Shown one piece after another: positions 1 through 4,581 of a stretch of 5,264 bases of DNA (position 1 is the stretch's first letter; every line of letters starts with the position of its first letter). The position numbers and the translations under genes were made by a program. This DNA is from Parachlamydiales bacterium. Its GTDB lineage: Bacteria > Chlamydiota > Chlamydiia > Chlamydiales > Simkaniaceae. Under the pieces are notes generated by a model. That model was given only the letters and a program-made list of their open reading frames with translations. It did not search any database and was not told the origin of the DNA. Where the stretch lies: contig DAOWHK010000008.1 of the NCBI GenBank assembly GCA_030641465.1, forward strand, positions 1 through 5,264. The letters run 5' to 3'.

Positions 1-92
1 GCGCCTTGCCTACCGGCAATGTCACTTGCTTCCTTCTAAAATTCTAAAGGACCCTTCTTGTTAAAATTCCAAGTTTTGAATCGGTTTATGTA
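1..92 (-). repeat. Partial MITE-like element, copy A (cut by window edge)
   Basis: The reverse complement of this stretch aligns over its whole length with 4084-4176, with one small indel and roughly 85% identity by eye. It is therefore a second, inverted copy of the element at 4086-4243. Its outer terminal repeat is at 69-90 (CCAAGTTTTGAATCGGTTTATG), followed by TA at 91-92. This matches the TA that flanks the other copy. The remaining part of the element lies before position 1. It encodes no convincing protein. It ends about 40 bases before the next gene and may supply part of that gene's leader. Confidence 0.8.
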
Positions 93-130
93 TTCAATGT
101 AGGTTATTGTATGCGATATTTGTTCATATT

Positions 131-727
131 ATGAGAATTCAGAATTTTTTCACTAAAGATGAGTTGGTAGATTTAAAAAAATCTCTAATGTTTCTACATG
201 TTAATGAATTAAAAGAAATTTCGACTAAGCTATCTATGGTAGACAAGGGAAACAAAAAAGCAATTATTCTACGCATTTGTCATTTTTTGTTGACTGGAGA
301 AAAATTGAAAATAGCAAAATTCCCAAAAGAGTCCTGTGCTCAGCGAGGAAAGACTTATCCAATAGATGAAAATGGGCTAATGTTAAAAGGAGTTTATAAA
401 AATGATCTAAAAACCAGATTGTTTTTTAAGCGCCTAATCGGTTCTTATTTTCACTTTACAGCATTCGGTATTGATTGGTTAAACGAAAGGTGGATGGAAG
501 GTAAGCCACCGACCTATTGTGAATTTGCACAAATGTGGAAAGAGGAGTACTTAAAACGTAAGAAGACACCGGTTTCTCCTAAAGAAGAGTGGGCCTATAT
601 CAATTTTGTACGAGAATTTTTATCAGACTCTCGAGCGGCTAGTCAAGAAAGTATTAATCAAGCATGGAAGGCTAAGCGCATAGATCATAAAGCAAAAGTC
701 TACCAATTGATTGAGCGCTTTCTATAA
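131..727 (+). CDS. SAP-like / DUF6434-type domain protein
   Basis: This is a 198-residue soluble basic protein of unknown function. Residues about 21-54 (FLHVNELKEISTKL...KKAIILRICHFL) read as a SAP-like helix-turn-helix, a fold usually linked to DNA binding. Residues about 82-141 contain YKNDLKTRLFFKRLIG.. and ..FHFTAFGIDWL, then a PTYCEFAQMW segment, which I recognise from memory as the DUF6434-type arrangement that often follows a SAP domain. The C-terminus (EWAYINFVREF, then QAWKAKR) is a further conserved-looking helical part. No signal peptide or membrane segment is visible. The start is uncertain. I chose ATG 131, which opens directly on MRIQNFFTKDEL. A TTG at 107 would add eight residues but has AGG only three bases upstream. 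The stop at 725-727 is followed within four bases by a repeat remnant, and an element end lies just upstream. The DNA-binding role is inferred. Confidence 0.75.
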   Translation: MRIQNFFTKDELVDLKKSLMFLHVNELKEISTKLSMVDKGNKKAIILRICHFLLTGEKLKIAKFPKESCAQRGKTYPIDENGLMLKGVYKNDLKTRLFFKRLIGSYFHFTAFGIDWLNERWMEGKPPTYCEFAQMWKEEYLKRKKTPVSPKEEWAYINFVREFLSDSRAASQESINQAWKAKRIDHKAKVYQLIERFL

Positions 728-730
728 CTA

Positions 731-757
731 TACACAAAACCCAAGTCTTGAATTGTA
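731..757. repeat. Internally deleted remnant of the MITE-like repeat
   Basis: The stretch reads TA-CACAAA-ACCCAAGTCTTGAAT-TG-TA. The first part matches the outer end of one terminal repeat and the second part the opposite terminal repeat of the element at 4086-4243. The whole interior and the CGGTTT block are missing. Both ends keep the flanking TA. It begins four bases after the SAP/DUF6434 stop codon. The most economical reading is a collapsed copy, but at 27 bases the evidence is limited to the shared 15-base core ACCCAAGTCTTGAAT. Confidence 0.5.
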
Positions 758-820
758 TTCGTCCTATTCCTATGGCAATAAAAATAATGAATAAAAAACT
801 TTCCTAAAATTTTTTTTATG

Positions 821-838
821 GTAAAAAGAAATTTTTAC
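821..838 (+). promoter_or_regulatory. Perfect AT-rich hairpin with GAAA loop upstream of the DUF5993-dsbB unit
   Basis: GTAAAAA (821-827) and TTTTTAC (832-838) are exact reverse complements around a GAAA loop. The hairpin sits 24 bases before the first gene of the unit and just after a run of eight or more T. It could be an operator or an mRNA leader structure, but a mostly A/T stem also arises by chance in DNA this AT-rich. Between 758 and 820 I see no clear -35/-10 pair. Confidence 0.25.
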
Positions 839-861
839 AAACTCAAACAGGATTGAGCGAT

Positions 862-1017
862 ATGATGGCAGGACTTTTTGTATTATACCTTATTGTAATC
901 ATACTTGCTCTTATGAAATTACGTAGAACGTCTCTCATAGCTGCTATTATTACACTTGCGTTTTGTATTGCTATGTTTGTACACCACGCAACTGTAGCCA
1001 TACCCGTGAGGCTGTAA
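862..1017 (+). CDS. DUF5993-like small membrane protein
   Basis: This is a 51-residue hydrophobic protein, short enough to be missed by gene callers. Residues about 4-16 (GLFVLYLIVIILA) and about 24-40 (LIAAIITLAFCIAMFVH) form two membrane segments around a basic KLRR turn. The protein ends in HHATVAIPVRL. Two helices, the basic turn and the HHAT near the end match my recollection of the DUF5993 family of about 50 residues, often found beside dsbB. The Shine-Dalgarno AGGA (849-852) is well placed for ATG 862; ATG 865 is also possible. The stop is two bases before the dsbB start, and the dsbB ribosome binding site lies inside this gene, so translation is probably coupled. A role as a partner or stabiliser of DsbB is inferred only from this linkage. 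Confidence 0.75.
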   Translation: MMAGLFVLYLIVIILALMKLRRTSLIAAIITLAFCIAMFVHHATVAIPVRL

Positions 1018-1019
1018 GT

Positions 1020-1562
1020 ATGACATTTCGTAAAAACCTCTCACTCTATCTGAATGAACTGTGGATTATTATCCTATGCGGCATCCTTACAGGAGCATTT
1101 ATTTATGAAAGGATAAATCACGCGTTTCCTTGCCCACTTTGTTTATTACAACGCCTTGGTATGATTGCAACGGCTATAGGTCCACTGATGAACCTCCTGT
1201 TCGGCTTTAGATCTGCTCATTACGGATTGGCCATCATAGGTGCCCTTTTCGGAGCAAGTGTTTCTATGCGGCAAATTCTGCTACATGTATGTAAGGATTT
1301 TTCAGAGTATGGACACCCTGTTTTTGGTTTGGAGCTTTATACATGGGCTTTCTTGGTCGCATGTTTTTCTATCCTTGGGACGGCGTTTCTTCTTATGTTA
1401 TTTGAAAAAAGTGAAGAATATAGGGAGAAAGCACCCCTTCGACCTCTTGGCTATATTGCCATTACCTTCCTTATTCTTATTGTTGTTGCGAATGTCATGG
1501 GTACCTTCCTAGAATGCGGATTTACCTTTTGTCCAGACAATCCAACCCAAATCGTGTATTAA
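1020..1562 (+). CDS. dsbB: Disulfide bond formation protein DsbB
   Basis: This 180-residue inner-membrane protein would re-oxidise a periplasmic DsbA-type thiol oxidase and pass electrons to quinone. Hydrophobic segments lie near residues 13-30, 46-62, 68-88, 105-128 and 143-162. The first periplasmic loop carries the redox pair C38-P-L-C41 followed by QR, the DsbB hallmark. The second loop has a single cysteine, C91, in HVCKDF, then FGLELYTWAFL, which aligns with the E. coli GLEMPQWLL stretch after its C130. I see no equivalent of E. coli C104. An extra C-terminal helix ends in ECGFTFCPDNP with C166 and C171, giving another possible pair. ATG 1020 is chosen over the earlier in-frame TTG at 963 because it has GAGG at 1008-1011, sits two bases after the upstream gene, and gives the expected N-terminus. 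Two broken copies of this gene lie downstream in the window. No dsbA is visible here. Confidence 0.93.
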   Translation: MTFRKNLSLYLNELWIIILCGILTGAFIYERINHAFPCPLCLLQRLGMIATAIGPLMNLLFGFRSAHYGLAIIGALFGASVSMRQILLHVCKDFSEYGHPVFGLELYTWAFLVACFSILGTAFLLMLFEKSEEYREKAPLRPLGYIAITFLILIVVANVMGTFLECGFTFCPDNPTQIVY

Positions 1563-1607
1563 AAGAAGCATTTCTTAATCTTTTAACTATTAGAGTCAGG
1601 ATTATTT

Positions 1608-2156
1608 ATGGGTAAATGGATATTAGAGCCCGGACATACTGAAGCTGAATTTAAAGTCAAACATATGATGATAGCTTGGGTTAGAGGCTTTTTTAAAGAT
1701 ATTCATGGAGAAATCATTTTTGATTTAAACAATCCAAATAAACTCTCTATGAAAGTTGAAATCGCTGTTAAGACTCTTTTTACAGGTGAGTCACAGCGAG
1801 ATGAACATCTATTAAGCTCTGACTTTTTAGATATAAAAAAATATCCTTCCATTCTGTTTGAAAGTACTAAAAGCGAACAAACAGGAGCTCAAACTTATAA
1901 AGTTACAGGTAAATTAACAATAAAGGGCATAACAAAAGACGCTACAATATATACCCAATATCTTGGGAAATGGATAACGCCCTATGATAAAACTTCGGTA
2001 ACAAGAATTGGATTAAGTGGCCATTTAATAATAAATCGACATGATTTTAATGTTTCATGGAATAGTAAATTAGAAAATGGTGGAATTGTAGTCGGAAATG
2101 AAATTTTCATCCAATTAGATGCAGAAGGTTTACTAGAAAAAGAATTAATCAAGTAA
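1608..2156 (+). CDS. YceI-family protein (lipocalin-like lipid-binding fold)
   Basis: This 182-residue protein matches the YceI family across its length. The N-terminus WILEPGHTEAEFKVKHMM is followed by VRGFF, then R64-D-E-H-L, then FLDIKKYPSILFES. Next come GKLTIKGITKD near residue 101, RHDFNVSW near 144 and VVGNEI near 162. Family members form a beta-barrel that binds isoprenoid or quinone-like lipids. Many are periplasmic, but this one starts directly at the domain with no signal peptide, so it is predicted cytoplasmic. AGGA at 1598-1601 is well spaced for ATG 1608. The gene lies 45 bases after dsbB with no terminator seen between, so co-transcription is likely. A link to DsbB through quinones is tempting but is speculation. 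Confidence 0.92.
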   Translation: MGKWILEPGHTEAEFKVKHMMIAWVRGFFKDIHGEIIFDLNNPNKLSMKVEIAVKTLFTGESQRDEHLLSSDFLDIKKYPSILFESTKSEQTGAQTYKVTGKLTIKGITKDATIYTQYLGKWITPYDKTSVTRIGLSGHLIINRHDFNVSWNSKLENGGIVVGNEIFIQLDAEGLLEKELIK

Positions 2157-2200
2157 ATAAAAATATGCTTAAAGTGAGTGTTGAGAAAGTTACTTACTAA

Positions 2201-2287
2201 ACTTATTCTTATTGTGTTTGCGAATGCCATAGACACATTCTTAGAGCGGATTTAGCTTTTGTCCCGACAATCCAAATCGTGAATTAC
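2201..2287 (+). pseudogene. Decayed 3'-end remnant of dsbB
   Basis: From ACTTATTCTTATTGTG to about ATCGTGAATTA the bases track the end of the intact dsbB (about 1470-1561). The aligned blocks encode LILIV, FAN, TFLE, then FCPDNP. The reading frame is broken by a lost base or bases near GAGCGG, where the intact gene has GAATGCGG, and several codons read as stops. It has no start and cannot be functional. It lies 44 bases after yceI. The bases that follow, especially 2309-2336, resemble those after the other broken copy, so the duplicated unit reached past the gene. Decay is clearly further advanced here than in the copy at 3351. Confidence 0.85.
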
Positions 2288-2308
2288 AAGGTTGCGGAGA
2301 GACGTGCC

Positions 2309-2336
2309 TTAGAACTTTTGACTGAGACAAATTAGT
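2309..2336 (+). repeat. Direct repeat unit 1 downstream of dsbB remnant
   Basis: AGACGTGCCTTAGAACTTTTGACTGA matches AGACGCTATTTCAGAACTTTTGATTGA at about 3751-3777. Each lies downstream of a dsbB 3' end, so the methyltransferase gene is bracketed by direct repeats made of a dsbB tail plus this spacer. The function of the spacer is unknown. The rest of the leader up to the methyltransferase start (2337-2385) shows nothing I can name. Confidence 0.6.
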
Positions 2337-2395
2337 GCTTTTTAAATTCCATCAAGCCAGGTTATGCTTTGCTAAATTGTAAATCGAGGGTAGTT

Positions 2396-3331
2396 ATGAT
2401 AAAATATCTATTTGCGTTTGTTGCTTTATTTTCAACATTATTGGCGGCTAGAGAGGAATTGAATAATCTTATAGATTATGATAAGGCTACCTGTTTAGAG
2501 AAGTTAGAAAATGCTAGTGATAAGCAACTTTGGGATGTTTTTCTTAGAGGGCAGGCAAATCTTTTTTTTGAATCAGAGTCTTCATGGTTAGCAAAAAATC
2601 TTTGGTGGAAGCAAGCTAAAAAAATCCTTGAAATTGGAAGTGGTAATGGTGCCTTTCTATACAAGTTGTCAAATGATTTTCAAGCTAAAGTATTTCATGG
2701 GATAGAGAAGTTACCAGAATATGTAAAGAAAGCGAATGCACAGTATGTGACTGATGATTTAACTTTTCAGGAGGGCGATGCAGAGATTTATGATAGAAGA
2801 CTGGCAGAATCAGCGGATATTGTATTATTTCGCATGACTCTTCAACATCTTGAAGATTCTACGGAGGCATTGAGAAATGCTGCTGCATATCTAGCTCCCA
2901 ATGGATATGTGGTTATTATTGATTCTTTTGATAAAGCTCGTAAGAATTCTCCTCCTATATCGGCGATTGATGAGGCAATGCAGCTAGCATCAGAGGTACA
3001 AAAGAGTCGGGGTAAAGGTAACCGCAGGGTGTTATTTGAGCTGTTGCAAGCAATTAATTCTGGAACAACAGAATTAAGTAATATTTATGAGATAGAGTTT
3101 AGCAGTGTAGATATACAGGGGAATGTTATTAGCGAGACTATACGTTTTGAAGGGTTGGTAAATAATCTGCGTTATTTTAATCACACTCTTTTATTTCTAA
3201 CTCTCTTTCAACGCACTTATCATATTTCAGTCAATTTAGAAAAAGCATATGATGAACTCCAGGTATATATCAGTGATGAGAATGCATGGACTCGTCCTGG
3301 AATGCATTTTTTAGTTTTAAGGAAAAAGTAG
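2396..3331 (+). CDS. Class I SAM-dependent methyltransferase with apparent signal peptide
   Basis: This is a 311-residue protein. Residues about 75-180 form a Rossmann-type methyltransferase core. Motif I is ILEIGSGNGAF (77-87), the SAM-binding glycine loop. GIE (102-104) supplies the acidic residue expected to bind the SAM ribose, and GDAE (127-130) follows. ADIVLFRMTLQHLED (140-154) and LAPNGYVVIID (166-176) are the post-motif strands. The C-terminal 130 residues are a family-specific extension I do not recognise. The N-terminus MIKYLFAFVALFSTLLAAREE has a short basic start, a hydrophobic core and Ala-Ala near residue 17-18, like a Sec signal peptide. That is unusual for a SAM-using enzyme. 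ATG 2396 is chosen over the in-frame TTG at 2369 because GAGGG at 2386-2390 is ideally spaced. The gene lies between two broken dsbB copies. The substrate is unknown, and an N-terminal membrane anchor is the alternative to export. Confidence 0.85.
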   Translation: MIKYLFAFVALFSTLLAAREELNNLIDYDKATCLEKLENASDKQLWDVFLRGQANLFFESESSWLAKNLWWKQAKKILEIGSGNGAFLYKLSNDFQAKVFHGIEKLPEYVKKANAQYVTDDLTFQEGDAEIYDRRLAESADIVLFRMTLQHLEDSTEALRNAAAYLAPNGYVVIIDSFDKARKNSPPISAIDEAMQLASEVQKSRGKGNRRVLFELLQAINSGTTELSNIYEIEFSSVDIQGNVISETIRFEGLVNNLRYFNHTLLFLTLFQRTYHISVNLEKAYDELQVYISDENAWTRPGMHFLVLRKK

Positions 3332-3350
3332 AAAATTCATTTCTTGTATT

Positions 3351-3710
3351 GGCTTTAGATCTGCTCATTATGGATTTGCAATCATAGGTGCCCTTTTTGG
3401 AGCAAATGTTTCCATACGACAAATTCTGCTGCACGTATGTAAAGATTTTTCCCCTTATGGGTATCCTGTTTTTGGTTTAGAGATATATACATGGGCTTTT
3501 TTAGTCGCCTGTTTTTCTATTCTTGGAACAGCCTTTCTTCTTATGTTATTGGAAAAAAATGAAGAATATAAGGAGAAAACACCTCTTCGCCCTCTTGGAT
3601 ATTTTGCTATTACCTTTCTTCTTTTAGTTGTTATTGCAAATGCCGCAGGAACCTTTCTAGAATGCGGATTGAACTATTGTCCAGATAATCCCACTCAATT
3701 CGTGTTTTAG
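3351..3710 (+). pseudogene. 5'-truncated second copy of dsbB
   Basis: This encodes 119 residues, aligned with DsbB residues 62-180 without gaps, frameshifts or stops and about 82% identical by count. It keeps RQILLHVCKDF, the GLEIYTWAFLVACFS helix and the end ECGLNYCPDNP. Everything before GFRSAHYG is missing, including the CxxC active pair. An in-frame TAA lies at 3318-3320 and there is no ATG, GTG or TTG until the ATG at 3543, so it is very unlikely to be expressed as DsbB. The differences are mostly conservative and many codon changes are silent, so the copy diverged under selection before truncation. It begins about 20 bases after the methyltransferase stop, so that gene's arrival or a deletion between repeats probably removed the 5' part. 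Confidence 0.9.
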
Positions 3711-3750
3711 AAGAAGCGTTTCTTAACTAGATGTTAGGTTTAGATTGGAA

Positions 3751-3778
3751 AGACGCTATTTCAGAACTTTTGATTGAT
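3751..3778 (+). repeat. Direct repeat unit 2 downstream of truncated dsbB
   Basis: This is the partner of 2309-2336, sharing AGACG and then AGAACTTTTGA-TGA. It lies 40 bases after the stop of the truncated dsbB copy. The remaining leader (3779-3826) holds no feature I can support apart from the Shine-Dalgarno site of the next gene. Confidence 0.6.
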
Positions 3779-3838
3779 TGGAATTCCTTGATCAGTTAAC
3801 GAACAATTTAATAACATGTAATTTCAAGGAGGTGCCTT

Positions 3839-4033
3839 ATGATTGAGAAAATCGTTTTTTTTCTCTTATTGCTCGATAGTATTGGATGTAATCTAGTGGT
3901 GTGGTTTGGTGAGAAATGGTATATAAAACACTTTCGATGGCTTTCTCGGTTTTTTCCTCCAGCTAAAGGATGGGCTTTGTATTATCTGTTGTTGATTCTA
4001 TGGATAGGAACGTTAGTGTATCGTGTCGGCTAA
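3839..4033 (+). CDS. Small two-helix membrane protein, function unknown
   Basis: This is a 64-residue protein with membrane segments at about 4-23 (KIVFFLLLLDSIGCNLVVW) and 46-61 (ALYYLLLILWIGTLVY). They are separated by a basic, aromatic loop, EKWYIKHFRWLSRFFPPAKGW. The many positive charges in the loop predict that it faces the cytoplasm, with both ends outside. The Shine-Dalgarno AAGGAGGTG (3827-3835) is the strongest in the window and close to a perfect anti-16S match, so the gene is very probably translated. I do not recognise a named family. It is followed immediately by a strong hairpin and stands in the same direction as the dsbB fragments, in the position where a gene downstream of the duplicated dsbB would sit. 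Confidence 0.75.
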   Translation: MIEKIVFFLLLLDSIGCNLVVWFGEKWYIKHFRWLSRFFPPAKGWALYYLLLILWIGTLVYRVG

Positions 4034-4034
4034 A

Positions 4035-4054
4035 GGACCTGTTTTTTCAGGTCC
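4035..4054 (+). terminator. Hairpin, possible terminator after the 64-residue gene
   Basis: GGACCTG (4035-4041) pairs perfectly with CAGGTCC (4048-4054) around a six-T loop. It begins one base after the stop codon of the small membrane protein. The position is typical of an intrinsic terminator, but the following bases CTGTGTTTG are not a clean T run, so termination may be partial or the stem may mainly protect the 3' end. Confidence 0.55.
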
Positions 4055-4074
4055 CTGTGTTTGAAGGAGGCGAG

Positions 4075-4140
4075 ATGCATTTGTACACTAACCGATTCAA
4101 GACTAGGACATTTAACAAGGAGACTCCTTTAAAATTTTAG
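4075..4140 (+). pseudogene. Gene start interrupted by the MITE-like element
   Basis: ATG 4075 is preceded by GAAGGAGG (4063-4070), a strong Shine-Dalgarno site at normal spacing. The frame reads MHL and then enters the element's terminal repeat at 4084. It continues through element sequence for 21 codons in all and stops at TAG 4138-4140. A strong ribosome binding site serving a reading frame made almost wholly of a repeat implies that a real gene began here and was cut by the insertion. I could not find a convincing continuation beyond 4245, so the original gene is unknown. A 21-residue chance peptide is the alternative. Confidence 0.5.
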
Positions 4141-4243
4141 AAGGAAGCAAGTAAACATTGCCGGGAGGCAAGGCGCGAGCGAGGATAAAAATTTTAAAGA
4201 AAAGCCGACGAAATTAAAAACCCAAGTCTTGAATCGGTTTGTG
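4086..4243 (+). mobile_element. MITE-like palindromic element, complete copy B
   Basis: This 158-bp element has 22-bp terminal inverted repeats. The left one is CACTAACCGATTCAAGACTAGG (4086-4107). The right one (4222-4243), read on the other strand, is CACAAACCGATTCAAGACTTGG, with two mismatches. TA lies directly outside both ends (4084-4085 and 4244-4245), the target duplication made by IS630/Tc1-mariner-type transposases. Inside, CTTTAAAATTTT (4127-4138) and AAAATTTTAAAG (4188-4199) are exact reverse complements around a GC-rich core, so the transcript can fold into a long hairpin. There is no transposase, so it would have to be moved in trans. A partial inverted copy lies at 1-92 and a collapsed one at 731-757. 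Confidence 0.75.
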
Positions 4244-4344
4244 TATATACAATTATCATTACCACAATAATTCAAACAGTTTGCAAATGAGAAGGTCGGG
4301 GATTTTCCCAGTCTTTTCATTTTGGAAGTAGAGAAACACTCCCT

Positions 4345-4581
4345 TTAATTGGGGAAAAGTTCATAATTCACTTCTTCGATTAGCCTCTTGTTATTTTCTA
4401 GAGTGCGTTTAATGTGTTTATCAAAATCTGACTCAAACAGATGATCTTGCACAATTCGATATTTTTCAAACTCGCTTTCGGCAAAAGCCTTTTTCTATAG
4501 GAGTACTTTGACTTTCTTTTCTTTTTTCCAACTATCAATATACTCGTGTAACAAAGTCGTTTGTAAAGTATTATTCATCAT
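4345..4581 (-). pseudogene. Broken frame with RhuM-like C-terminal segment
   Basis: The frame begins at tandem ATGs (4579-4581, 4576-4578) overlapping the end of the Bro-N/DinD-like gene. It reads 28 codons (ending KKEKKVKVLL), meets TAG at 4495-4497, and continues for 49 codons to TAA at 4345-4347. The second part reads KKAFAESEFEKYRIVQDHLF and then ESDFDKHIKR. I recognise this from memory as like the C-terminal tail of the RhuM family of virulence- or phage-associated proteins (about 330 residues). Nearly all of RhuM is absent, and the first 28 codons do not look like RhuM. The likely reading is a deletion remnant fused behind its neighbour. Start overlap suggests coupling, so a 28-residue peptide might be made. 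The family call is moderate; the in-frame TAG is plain. Confidence 0.55.

Noticed and set aside
1240..1512. 90-codon plus-strand frame inside dsbB
   Set aside because: It is wholly contained in the well-supported dsbB gene in another frame and has no recognisable domain.
1982..2236. 84-codon minus-strand frame over the end of yceI
   Set aside because: It is antisense to yceI and the decayed dsbB tail, with composition typical of a shadow frame.
4129..4320. 63-codon minus-strand frame with many cysteines
   Set aside because: More than half of it is translation of the palindromic repeat element, and no ribosome binding site or family resemblance is visible.
4280..4320. Possible terminator hairpin between GGTCGGGGATTTTCCC and AGTC downstream of the minus-strand genes
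   Set aside because: Only the GGG/CCC core pairs well; the outer stem has mismatches and wobbles, so it is not supportable as a terminator.
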